Shown piece after piece: positions 48,875-57,929 of a DNA stretch of 64,000 bases. The DNA lies in contig JAJRXC010000098.1 in assembly GCA_024276495.1 (NCBI GenBank), positions 55,700 to 119,699 of the forward strand, read 5' to 3'. The position numbers and the translations under genes are program-made. The notes under the pieces are model-generated. The model was not told the origin of the DNA, ran no database searches, and saw only the letters and a program-made list of their open reading frames with translations. The DNA is from Actinomycetes bacterium (GTDB lineage: Bacteria > Actinomycetota > Acidimicrobiia > Acidimicrobiales > Aldehydirespiratoraceae). Each line of letters opens with the position of its first letter. The stretch's first letter is position 1.

Positions 48875-49618
48875 TCAGCCGTAGAGCCCGAGCAGGCGAC
48901 CGGCGAACACGAGCACGGCGACGATCAGCACCGGCCGGATGATGCGCTCGCCACCGGCGACGGTGATGCGGGCGCCGATGTAGCCGCCGGCCGCGAGCCC
49001 GGCCGCGAGCACGAGCGCAGGGGCCCAGTCGACGTTGCCGTTGATGATGAACACCGGCAGCGCGAACACGGTGAACACGAACGTCACCATCACCTTGATG
49101 TGGTTGGCGATGACCAGGTCGACACCGGCCCGTGACAGGGCGACGATCATCATCAGGCCGACCCCGGCCTGAAACGCTCCTCCGTAGAGCCCGATCGCGA
49201 AGAACACGGTGCTCGTGAGCCAGGTCGGCCACTGCGGCCGGTCGGCCATCGCGGCGACGTTCGGTTTTCGCAGCGAGAGGATCAGGATCGGGATCATGAT
49301 GAAGCCGAAGACCTGTTCGAATGTGTCGTCGGCGAGCTGGGACACGACGACCGAACCGACGAGGGCCCCCGCCACGGCGGGGGCGAGGATTCGTGCGATC
49401 CCGCCGACCCCGGCGACCCCGAGCCGTCGAAACGTGTTCGACGCGGTCAACGAGTTGGCGAGCACCCCGACCCGGTTCGAACCGTTGGCCACGTTTCCGG
49501 GAACGCCGGCGAACACCAGCAGCGGCACCGTCAGCAGCGACCCACCACCGGCCATCGCGTTGATGACACCGGCGACCAGGCCGCCGCCGAGCAGCACCAC
49601 GACATGAATCCCCTCCAT
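48875..49618 (-). CDS. Sulfite exporter TauE/SafE family protein
   Basis: LLGGGLVAGVINAMAGGGSLLTVPLLVFAGVPGNVANGSNRVGVL. Confidence 0.92.
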   Translation of the reverse strand: MEGIHVVVLLGGGLVAGVINAMAGGGSLLTVPLLVFAGVPGNVANGSNRVGVLANSLTASNTFRRLGVAGVGGIARILAPAVAGALVGSVVVSQLADDTFEQVFGFIMIPILILSLRKPNVAAMADRPQWPTWLTSTVFFAIGLYGGAFQAGVGLMMIVALSRAGVDLVIANHIKVMVTFVFTVFALPVFIINGNVDWAPALVLAAGLAAGGYIGARITVAGGERIIRPVLIVAVLVFAGRLLGLYG

Positions 49619-49702
49619 CCCGCCACCGTAACGGGGTCGGGAGAAGACCCAGGGCTGCGGCGCCGTCGCGGCCAGGTTCGCCCGAGTCGGCGAGGGCCGA
49701 TG

Positions 49703-50614
49703 TCAGTCGGCGGCGAAGGGACCTCGGCCCATCTGCTCACGAATCGGGATCACGGTGGGATTCGTCATCGCCCGGCGCTGCCAATTGGCCCCGTCGACGA
49801 CGAGTGTGTGGCCGGAGATGAATCGGGCGTAGGGGCTGGCGAGAAACGTCGCGGCCCAGCCGAGCTCGCGGCGGGTCCCGACCCGCATCGCGGGCTGCAG
49901 GGCGTCCTTTTCCGGGTCGGCGCGGGCCAGGTTGCCCCGGATGTCGTCGGTCATGTCCTCGTGGGGGATCAACCCCGGCACGAGCCCGTTGACCTGGATG
50001 CCGTAGGGGCCCCACTCGACCGCGAGGCTCTCGACCATGTTCTTGACCCCGGCCTTGGCGGCCGCGCTGTGCGCGAACCCGGGCCCCCCGGTCCACGCGT
50101 AGGAAGCGCCGATGTCGATCACGCTTCCCGGGGTGCCGGCGGCGAGGTGACGGCGCGCGAACTCACGGGTGACGAAAAAGGTGCCGTTGAGGGTGATGTC
50201 GACGACGGTGCGCCACGCGTTGGGCGACATGTCCTCGGCCGGTACCGGGAAGTTCGCGGCGGCGTTGTTGATGCACACCGAAGGGAGTCCGAACGCGTTC
50301 TCGGCCGCGTCGAACGCCGCCGCGATGCTGTCGGGCTCGCGGATGTCGCAGACGACGGTCTCGACCGGCGCCCCGAGCGCTTCCAGCGCGACGCGACCGG
50401 CATCGAGGTGCTCCTCCTTTCGGCTCGCGATGACGAGCGACGCGCCGAGCCGGGCGAACTCGACGGCGATCCCCTTGCCCAGTCCGGTGCCGCCACCGGT
50501 GATGAAGACCGCCACCCCGTCGTACGTCCCGGCCGGAAGGGCGTGCGTGCCCAGTGGCGGTGGCGCCGGGATCCCGGGAACCGGTGCCGGCAGCGGGTCG
50601 GGGTGATCGCTCAT
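49703..50614 (-). CDS. SDR family oxidoreductase (dienoyl-CoA reductase-like)
   Basis: VAVFITGGGTGLGKGIAVEFARLGASLVIASRKEEHL; INNAAANF; HSAAAKAGVKNMVESLAVEWGPYGIQVNGLVPG. Confidence 0.92.
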   Translation of the reverse strand: MSDHPDPLPAPVPGIPAPPPLGTHALPAGTYDGVAVFITGGGTGLGKGIAVEFARLGASLVIASRKEEHLDAGRVALEALGAPVETVVCDIREPDSIAAAFDAAENAFGLPSVCINNAAANFPVPAEDMSPNAWRTVVDITLNGTFFVTREFARRHLAAGTPGSVIDIGASYAWTGGPGFAHSAAAKAGVKNMVESLAVEWGPYGIQVNGLVPGLIPHEDMTDDIRGNLARADPEKDALQPAMRVGTRRELGWAATFLASPYARFISGHTLVVDGANWQRRAMTNPTVIPIREQMGRGPFAAD

Positions 50615-51393
50615 CAGCTTCCCCGGTAGTTCGGCTCGCGGCCCTCGGCTCTCGCCGCCTTGAGCTCGGCGAAGTCGTCGGAGCGGTTGAGGAACGTCTG
50701 GTAGATCAGCTCGTCCTCCATCGACGCCCGGACCGCCGGTCGGCCCAGGTGGGAGATCACCCGGCGGGCGAGCTTGACCGTGACCGCCGGCGTCGCCGCG
50801 ATCGTCTCCGCCATCTCCCGGGCCGTCGAATCCAGCTCGTCCGCGGCGACGACTCGACTCACGATGCCGTGGGTCAGCGCTTCCTCGGCGGAGAGCCGAC
50901 GTCCGGTCAGCACCATGTCGCTCACCAGCCCGGGGCCGCACATCTCGTGGAGCACCGCCATGCCACCGGTGTCGGGAATGACGCCGTGGCCGACCTCGGG
51001 AAGCATGAACCGCGACCCTTTTGCCGCGATGCGGATGTCGCACAGGAGGGCCCGCTGGAACGACCCGCCGATCGCCCATCCCTGGATCGCGACGATGATC
51101 GGCGCCTCGAGCTCCCAGATCTTCTGGATCCCCCGGTGACCGCGGGTCATCAGTTCGTGATGGGTGAGATCGGTGACGTTGGTGCCGATCGCGGCGACGT
51201 CGCGACCCGACGACCAGCTCTTGCCTTCGCCACGCCAGATCACCGCCCGCACCGACGGCGTCGCGATCAACTCGTCGAGGATCTCGAAGAGCCGGGCGTC
51301 CATCTCGTCGTCGAACGCGTTGTGCTTCTCGACGTTGTCGTTGGTGATCGTGGCAACGGGGCCATCGATCTCGAGCTTCACACGGTCGGTCAC
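50614..51393 (-). CDS. Enoyl-CoA hydratase/isomerase family
   Basis: NDNVEKHNAFDDEMDARLFEIL; GEGKSWSSGRDVAAIG; QGWAIGGSFQRALLCDIRIAAKGSRFMLPEVGHGVIPD. Confidence 0.92.
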   Translation of the reverse strand: MTDRVKLEIDGPVATITNDNVEKHNAFDDEMDARLFEILDELIATPSVRAVIWRGEGKSWSSGRDVAAIGTNVTDLTHHELMTRGHRGIQKIWELEAPIIVAIQGWAIGGSFQRALLCDIRIAAKGSRFMLPEVGHGVIPDTGGMAVLHEMCGPGLVSDMVLTGRRLSAEEALTHGIVSRVVAADELDSTAREMAETIAATPAVTVKLARRVISHLGRPAVRASMEDELIYQTFLNRSDDFAELKAARAEGREPNYRGS

Positions 51394-51425
51394 ACCGCCA
51401 TGATGGCGGATCGACCCGCGGCCGG

Positions 51426-52544
51426 TCACCTCGGCCCGAGCGCAGCAGCGACGTCGGCGTGGCCCAGACCCGCGGCCAGCTCGGCCGCGTTGGCGACCAC
51501 GTCGGCCTCCGGCGCGACCCCGGGCGTGGCGATCACGGCCGCCAGCTCCGCCATCCGTCGGGCTCGGTGCATGGCGATCGTGAGCCAGCGCGCGTGAAAC
51601 ACCGTCGGCTCGCGCCGATAGATCGCGACCATCTCCTCGAGCCCCTCGATCCCACCGGTCTCGGCCACCAGCACCAGCGCCCACAGTCCCGGCGGCGTCG
51701 GGCCGGGTACGTCGAGCAGCGCCCGGATCTCCCCGACCTCGCCGGCGGCGGCGGCCGTCTCGATCGCTGCGATGCGAAACGGCAACTCGTCGGGCCGCAT
51801 GCGTTCGACGAGCGCCACGGCCTCGTCGAGCGAACCCGGTTTCCGTCGGGCGATGCGGTCGAGGATCGCGGCGCCCTCCTCGAGGTCGTGTTGGCGTCGA
51901 CGCTCCCGCGAGGTGGCGCGCAGCGTGGAGAAGTTCTCGGCCACGGTCCAACCGAAGATGAGCGCGCCGAAGACGAACCCGACGACCACGAGGGCCAAGG
52001 CGGCGATCCCGCCGGTCACGATCGACACGATCGCGGCGCGGCGGGTACGGGTCGGCCGGTCGCCGGGGATGAGCTCGGTCATCACGTGGCCGCCATCGAG
52101 CGGCAACACGGGCAGCAGGTTGACGAGCCCCCAGCCGAGGTTGATCCACAGCGCCGCGAGCACGAAGAAGCGGGCATCGCCCGATCCGGTGCCGCCGGCG
52201 ACGATCACCCCGGCCGCCACGAGAAGACCGAGCGCCATTCCGGCCCCGGGCCCGGCCAGTGACACACCGATCATCTGCAGTCGGGACGGCTCGGCGGGCG
52301 GTTGCCACCGGGTGATCCCCCCGAACCCGTAGAGGTCGATGGTCGGCTCCGCCCCGAGGCGGCGGGCCGCGAACGCGTGGCCGAGCTCGTGCCCCATGAT
52401 CGAGACGGCCGCCAGCACGACCCACATCGCGAGCCGCGGGGCGGTCACACCGGGAGTCCAGCCCAGCAGGGTGATCACCACGAGGAAGCTCCACTGGATT
52501 CGGGTGGGGAAACCGAACACCCGGAGCCGCAGACCCCCGCTCAC
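51426..52544 (-). CDS. Site-2 protease family (M50) membrane metalloprotease
   Basis: SIMGHELGHAFAARRLGAEPTIDLYGFGGITRW; LVNLLPVLPLDGGHVMTELI. Confidence 0.92.
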   Translation of the reverse strand: MSGGLRLRVFGFPTRIQWSFLVVITLLGWTPGVTAPRLAMWVVLAAVSIMGHELGHAFAARRLGAEPTIDLYGFGGITRWQPPAEPSRLQMIGVSLAGPGAGMALGLLVAAGVIVAGGTGSGDARFFVLAALWINLGWGLVNLLPVLPLDGGHVMTELIPGDRPTRTRRAAIVSIVTGGIAALALVVVGFVFGALIFGWTVAENFSTLRATSRERRRQHDLEEGAAILDRIARRKPGSLDEAVALVERMRPDELPFRIAAIETAAAAGEVGEIRALLDVPGPTPPGLWALVLVAETGGIEGLEEMVAIYRREPTVFHARWLTIAMHRARRMAELAAVIATPGVAPEADVVANAAELAAGLGHADVAAALGPR

Positions 52545-52909
52545 TGCGTCGCCTCGGGGCCGGCGTCGGCGCGGCCGCCGCCACCCGGCTCCAGGTCACG
52601 GATCCGGCAGGGGTCGACAGCACGCACGAGCTCCATTGTGACCGCTGCGAGTCGCCGGCGGGACCCGGGGGTCCTGGCCGATTGGAGACCGGCACTCGCG
52701 GTGACGAGACTGCCACGCATGCACATCACGCTCGGCAACCGCTCACCCATGTTGTCGGCGGGCCTGATGGCCGTCGACGGGGAGATTTTCGGACCTCTCT
52801 CGACAGCCGAGGTGTTCAGCACCGAGCTGGCGGCAACCGGCCCGGCCGCGATGGCCGCGACCGTGCACGATGCCTGCCGCGCTGTTCTCCCGCGGTAGGG
52901 CTCGCCGGC

Positions 52910-54175
52910 TCAGGCGTTCTTGACGAGATCCTTGAACGGCGTGCCCTTCTCCGGACCGGGCTCGCGAGGTAGACCGAGCACACGCTCGCCGATGATGTTG
53001 CGCTGGATCTGGTCGGTGCCGCCATAGATCGACGGACCGGGTGAGAACAGGGCCAGCTCGGCGACGGCGCCCTGCGAGGTGGTGTCGCTGTCGCCGGTGA
53101 GCATGCCGTCGGCGCCCAGGATGGTGAGGCCGACCTCACGGAACCGGCGGAACATCTCACTCATGTTGAGCTTGCCGATGTTGGGTTCGGCGCCGGTGCG
53201 CTGGTTCGGGTCCTTGGCTCGAAGGGTGCTGATGCGGTTGATCTCGATCAGTGACCAGAGCGAGACGAGCTCCTGGCGAAGCACCGGGTCGGTGTTCTTG
53301 CCCGCCTTGGTGGCCAGGTCGACGTAGTGCTGCCACAAGCCGGGTCCGAGCGCGGGCACCCCTCCTTCGGAGCGGACCTTCTTGGCGAAGTCGGTGACGG
53401 GACGGTCAAGCGCCTTGCCCTTCTCGCCCGGTGTGGCCGATTGGGGTTTCTTGCCCGAGGACCCCAACGAGGCCCGCTCGAACATCAGCGTGGTGTTGGC
53501 CACTGCCCAGCCGTTGTTGAGGCCACCGATGATGTTGGCATCGGGCACCCGGGCCTCGTCGATGAAGACCTCGTTGAACAGCGCCCGACCCGTCATCTCG
53601 GTGAGGGGTCGCACGGTGACGCCGGGCTGATCCATCTCGAAGGCGAAATAGGTGATGCCCTTGTGCTTGGGTGCGTCGGGATCGGTGCGGGCGATGAGCA
53701 TGCCCATGTCGGCGACCTGACCGCCGGAGGTCCACACTTTTTGTCCGGTGATGATCCACTCGTCGCCGTCCTTTTCGGCCTTGCAGCCGAGCCCGGCGAG
53801 GTCGGAGCCGGCGCCGGGCTCCGAGAAGAGCTGGCACCAGCCGACCGTGCCGTCGAGGATCGGGGGCACGAACTCGTCGATCTGCTCCTGGGTGGCGTGG
53901 GCGGCGATCGTCGGGGCGGCGAGCATCCAGCCGAGGCCCGACGAGGGCGGGCCGAGCACTTGGCGCTCGGCCATGACGCTGTTGACGACCGCGGCGAGGT
54001 CGCGCCCCCAGCCTTTCCCGCCGGCGTTCTCCGGCAGCATCGGATGGGCGTAGCCGGTCGGGGCGAGGCGCTTCCACCACTGCCGGACGGTGAGGGATTC
54101 GTCCCAGTTGTCGTCGAGCCACGCCTCGAGCTCGGCCCGGACGTCGTCGGCGGTCGGTGTGTTCGTGCTGCTCAT
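52910..54175 (-). CDS. Acyl-CoA dehydrogenase
   Basis: CQLFSEPGAGSDLAGLGCKAEKDGDEWIITGQKVWTSGGQVADMGMLIART; IYGGTDQIQRNIIGERVLGLPREPG. Confidence 0.95.
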   Translation of the reverse strand: MSSTNTPTADDVRAELEAWLDDNWDESLTVRQWWKRLAPTGYAHPMLPENAGGKGWGRDLAAVVNSVMAERQVLGPPSSGLGWMLAAPTIAAHATQEQIDEFVPPILDGTVGWCQLFSEPGAGSDLAGLGCKAEKDGDEWIITGQKVWTSGGQVADMGMLIARTDPDAPKHKGITYFAFEMDQPGVTVRPLTEMTGRALFNEVFIDEARVPDANIIGGLNNGWAVANTTLMFERASLGSSGKKPQSATPGEKGKALDRPVTDFAKKVRSEGGVPALGPGLWQHYVDLATKAGKNTDPVLRQELVSLWSLIEINRISTLRAKDPNQRTGAEPNIGKLNMSEMFRRFREVGLTILGADGMLTGDSDTTSQGAVAELALFSPGPSIYGGTDQIQRNIIGERVLGLPREPGPEKGTPFKDLVKNA

Positions 54176-54193
54176 GCCGCCATGTTAGCGAGC

Positions 54194-54211
54194 GTTCACT
54201 TTCTTGTGAAC
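54194..54211. promoter_or_regulatory. Inverted repeat GTTCAC-N6-GTGAAC upstream of acyl-CoA dehydrogenase (candidate operator)
   Basis: Perfect 6-bp arms in the 43-bp gap upstream of the 54175 start. Confidence 0.35.
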
Positions 54212-54218
54212 CCCGGCG

Positions 54219-55415
54219 TCAGAGCGGCTGCGGCGTGTTGAGGAACACGACATTGTCACGAAGGATCTTCCGTTGGTCGGCGGCGTCGAACTCCTTCACC
54301 TCGACGAGATAGTCGAGTGGTTGGGGCAGACCCTCGATGTGGGGCCAGTCGGAACCGAAAATGACCCGATCGGTGCCCATCAGGTCGGCGACCTCGTGCA
54401 CGTCGTCCTCCCAGAACGGGTTCATCCACACATGTTGCTTGAACGTGTCGACGGGGTGGTTGTCGAACCAGCCGAAGCTCTTCTTGGCGGTCTGGTCGAA
54501 CTTGCGGAACATCGGGGCGAGGAAGTCGGAGCCGTTCTCGATCGACGCGACCCGAAGGTTGGGGAACCGGTCGAAGATCTTCTGGAACACGGCCTGGATG
54601 AGCCAGTCCTGGGCGGCCCGTTCGATCGAGAAGCTGCCGATGCTCGGCCCGCCGTAGTTGCCCTTGCTGATGCCGGCCGCGGAGAACGTGTTGTCCGCGT
54701 AGCCCTGCGTGGAGTAGCCGGAATCGGCAGCATGCACGACGACCGTGATCCCCGCCTCGTTGATCCGGGCCCAGACCTTGTCGAAATGGGGATCGAACGG
54801 TGACTTCACCCCGGTCGCGGTGGTCACCGCGGCCGGTCGCACGACGACGATGCGGGCCCCCGCGGCGAGAACCCGGTCGACCTCGGCCGCCGCCGCGTCG
54901 ACATCGCCGAGACACAGGTAGGGCGCCCCGAAGATCCTGTCGTGATGCGCGAACCCCCAGTCGTCCTCCAGCCACCGGTTGAACGCCTGCATCATCACGG
55001 CGCAGGCTTCGACGTCGTCCTTGATGAGCTCCTCGTAGATCACACCGAGCGTCGGGAACAGCCAGACACCCCCGAGCCCCTGCGACTCCATCAGCGCCAG
55101 CCGAGCGTCGTTGTCCATGTAGTAGGCCGGCAGCGGCTCGCGCGCCTTGAGCATCTCGATCGGGCTCTTGCCCTCCGGGTTTCCCTTGAAATAGGCGTTG
55201 AGCGCGCCCGGCATCGCGACCGGGTCCCAGGTGGGGTTGACGACCGCGTGGGAGATCCTGCCCCCGACGAGATGGTACTTGCGGCCGTCCATCTCGACCC
55301 ATTGCACGACCCGGGGCTGCAACTCGGCCGGCACGTGACGGGTGAAGGCGTCGAGGGCCTCGTAGTAGTGGTTGTCGGCGTCGAACGGCTCGAAATCGAG
55401 CTCTTCGGGTGTCAT
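54219..55415 (-). CDS. Amidohydrolase family protein
   Basis: DFEPFDADNHYYE; GVWLFPTLGV; AGITVVVHAADSGY; DRVIFGSDWPHIEGLPQP. Confidence 0.93.
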   Translation of the reverse strand: MTPEELDFEPFDADNHYYEALDAFTRHVPAELQPRVVQWVEMDGRKYHLVGGRISHAVVNPTWDPVAMPGALNAYFKGNPEGKSPIEMLKAREPLPAYYMDNDARLALMESQGLGGVWLFPTLGVIYEELIKDDVEACAVMMQAFNRWLEDDWGFAHHDRIFGAPYLCLGDVDAAAAEVDRVLAAGARIVVVRPAAVTTATGVKSPFDPHFDKVWARINEAGITVVVHAADSGYSTQGYADNTFSAAGISKGNYGGPSIGSFSIERAAQDWLIQAVFQKIFDRFPNLRVASIENGSDFLAPMFRKFDQTAKKSFGWFDNHPVDTFKQHVWMNPFWEDDVHEVADLMGTDRVIFGSDWPHIEGLPQPLDYLVEVKEFDAADQRKILRDNVVFLNTPQPL

Positions 55416-55521
55416 GACGGCCCCTCGCGGTCCTCGGATGTTCCTTCCCGAGATGGTACCGCGACCCTGCCGCGGTGCTCATGTCGTCGGACGGGAGACC
55501 GAGGCGCTACATTTTCTCCCC

Positions 55522-55947
55522 GTGCCATCCTCACCGTCGACCACCGCAGAGCTCCAGGCCAACCCCTACAAGCGGGGTACGAAAGTGCGCCTCGTCGACG
55601 ACATCCCCGGCCATCCCGCCGGCAGCGAGGGAAAGGTCGCGCTCGCCAACGGCTTCGCCTGGAAGCGCTACTGGGTTCGGTTCACCGACGGCGAGAGCAT
55701 CGGACACATCGACCACAACAGCCTCGTGCGGGCCAAGGACTACGAACGTTTCCTGGTGCAACGAGAAAAGGAAGCGATCGAGGCCGAGGCGGCCGCCCTG
55801 CGGGCTGCCGAACAGGCCGAGGCCGCCGGCGACGAGGGCGACGCCGGCCCCGCGGCCGGCGGCGACGGCGTCCAGGTCAACGGGGTAACGATTCCCCAAC
55901 GACTTCTCGACATGAGCGCGGCCGCCCGGGCCCGCCTCGGCGCCTGA
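55522..55947 (+). CDS. Conserved hypothetical protein
   Basis: GTG start; ANPYKRGTKVRLVDDIPGHPAGSEGKVALANGFAWKRYWVRFTDGESIGHIDHNSLVRAKDYERFL. Confidence 0.75.
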   Translation: MPSSPSTTAELQANPYKRGTKVRLVDDIPGHPAGSEGKVALANGFAWKRYWVRFTDGESIGHIDHNSLVRAKDYERFLVQREKEAIEAEAAALRAAEQAEAAGDEGDAGPAAGGDGVQVNGVTIPQRLLDMSAAARARLGA

Positions 55948-55959
55948 CCCGTTCCCGCG

Positions 55960-56787
55960 TCAGCGGGTCCGAGGCGAGATCCTCTCCCCCGACGAGAACG
56001 ACGCCGCCCCGGCCTCCATCCCCGCCCGATCGAACCCGGTCGTGAGAATCGACGGCGCCATCGCGAGCGCATCGCGACGACCCATGTCGTTGGCCGCCCA
56101 GATCGCCCGCAGCGTCGCCTGCACGGCGACCGGTGGCTGCGCCGCGATCGCGTCGACGACCCACTTGGCCCGCTCGCGCAGCTCGGCGGCCGGGCAGACC
56201 TCGCTGACGAGACCGATGCGATGGGCGGTCGCGGCCGACATCCGCTCGTGGTTGCCGAGCAGCGAGAGTCGCAGGATCTCGCCGAGCGGCATTCGTTGGA
56301 GCATCTTGATCGGCTCGTACACCGCGGCCATGCCGTAGGTGACGTGGGGATCGAAGAACGTCGCATGATCCGCGGCGATGATGACGTCGCACTCGGCCAG
56401 CATGTAGAACGCCCCGCCCGCGGCCATCCCGTTGACCGCACAGACCACCGGCTTCCAGAGATCACAGGCCTTCGGCCCGAGATCGTCGCCGGGGTCGTCG
56501 TACATGAAGTTGTTCGACGTGCCGTAGAGCATGTCGCTTCCATCGAGGGCGGTGAACTCGGCTTCGTTGCGATCGATGCCGACGCAAAACGACTTGTCGC
56601 CGGCGGCGGTGAGCACGACCGCCCGCACATCGTCGTCGCGCCGAAACGCCTCCCATGTGGCGCGGAGCTCACGTTGCATGGTGGGACTGAACGCGTTGTA
56701 GGCCTCGGGCCGATCGAGGGTGACCCAGGCGACGTGCCCGTCCATCTCCACCTCGAGCGTGTCCAGCGATGACGGGTCGTAGCTCAT
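55960..56787 (-). CDS. Enoyl-CoA hydratase/isomerase family
   Basis: VAWVTLDRPEAYNAFSPTMQRELRATWEAF; GDKSFCVGIDRNEAEF; NGMAAGGAFYMLAECDVIIAADHATFFDPHVTYG. Confidence 0.93.
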   Translation of the reverse strand: MSYDPSSLDTLEVEMDGHVAWVTLDRPEAYNAFSPTMQRELRATWEAFRRDDDVRAVVLTAAGDKSFCVGIDRNEAEFTALDGSDMLYGTSNNFMYDDPGDDLGPKACDLWKPVVCAVNGMAAGGAFYMLAECDVIIAADHATFFDPHVTYGMAAVYEPIKMLQRMPLGEILRLSLLGNHERMSAATAHRIGLVSEVCPAAELRERAKWVVDAIAAQPPVAVQATLRAIWAANDMGRRDALAMAPSILTTGFDRAGMEAGAASFSSGERISPRTR

Positions 56788-57929
56788 GGGGTCCAATCTC
56801 TCAGGCGAACGACGGCCTGCGCCACATCGGCTTGCGCGCCGGCGAAGGAGAACCGCACGAACCGGTGTCCGTTCTGCGGGTCGAAGTCGATCCCCGGCGT
56901 CGCCGCCACACCGATCTCGTCGAGCCAGCGACCACAGAGCTCCTGCGAGTCGGGCAGCAGGTGATCGGTTTGCGCCCAGATGTAGAACGCGCCGTCGGCG
57001 GGGGCCAAACGGTCGAGACCCGCCCGGGGCAGCCCGTCGAGAAGGAGCTGCCGGTTCCGGGCATAGCGGACGACATTGGCTTGGCACTCCTCGTGACAGT
57101 CGAACGCCGCGATCGCGCCCAGCTGGCTGAGCGTCGGCGCCGCGATGGTGAGGTTCTGTCCGATCCGGGTCACGGCGTCCCGGAGCGAGTCGGGCATCAC
57201 CAGCCAGCCCAAACGCCATCCGGTCATCGAGAAGTACTTGGAGAGGCTGTTGACCACGATCGCGTCGACGTCGAACTGACGCGCGGTCGGCGCCGCGTCG
57301 CCGTAGGTGATGCCGTGATAGATCTCGTCGGACACGAACCAGACATCGTGGCGCCGGCACCACTCGACGATGTCGGCCATGCGGCGCGCGTCGAGCATCG
57401 TTCCGGTCGGATTCGACGGCGAGCCGAGCACGAGACCGTCGACCGGCCCGAGCGCGTCGAGCATCTCGACCGTCGGTTGGAATCGGGTCTCGATCGTCGT
57501 CGTCACATCGACGACGTCGATCCCCAACGCCACCAACGCGTTGCGATAGCACGGGTAACCCGGTGACGGGACGACCACCCGGTCACCGGGATCGAACGCC
57601 GCCATGAACGCGGCCACGAAGGCGCCCGACGCCCCGACGGTGAGCATCACGGCATCGGGATCGACGTCCACGCCGTACCAGTCGGCGTAGTGCCGGGCGA
57701 TCCGCCGGCGCAACGGCTCGATCCCCGCAGCGGTCGTGTAGCCGAGCACGTCGTGATCCAACCCCCGGTGGGCCGCGGCGATCACGCCGGCCGGCGCGGG
57801 GGTGCAGGGTTGACCCACCTCCAGGTGCAGCACCTCCGCGCCCGATGCCTCCGCGAGCTCGGCCGCCCGCATGACTTCCATGACGTAGAAGGGGGCGATG
57901 TCGGCTCGCGCCGCTGCCGTGCGGGTCAT
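56784..57929 (-). CDS. PLP-dependent aminotransferase class I/II
   Basis: HLEVGQPCTPAPAGVIAAA; PSPGYPCYRNALVALG; SNPTGTMLDARRMADIVEWC; VVNSLSKYFSMTGWRLGWLV. Confidence 0.95.
   Translation of the reverse strand: MTRTAAARADIAPFYVMEVMRAAELAEASGAEVLHLEVGQPCTPAPAGVIAAAHRGLDHDVLGYTTAAGIEPLRRRIARHYADWYGVDVDPDAVMLTVGASGAFVAAFMAAFDPGDRVVVPSPGYPCYRNALVALGIDVVDVTTTIETRFQPTVEMLDALGPVDGLVLGSPSNPTGTMLDARRMADIVEWCRRHDVWFVSDEIYHGITYGDAAPTARQFDVDAIVVNSLSKYFSMTGWRLGWLVMPDSLRDAVTRIGQNLTIAAPTLSQLGAIAAFDCHEECQANVVRYARNRQLLLDGLPRAGLDRLAPADGAFYIWAQTDHLLPDSQELCGRWLDEIGVAATPGIDFDPQNGHRFVRFSFAGAQADVAQAVVRLRDWTP

Noticed and set aside
52720-52898. Small ORF MHITLGNRSPMLSAGLMAVDGEIFGPLSTAEVFSTELAATGPAAMAATVHDACRAVLPR
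   Set aside because: Plausible codon usage but short and with no supporting motif; left uncalled.
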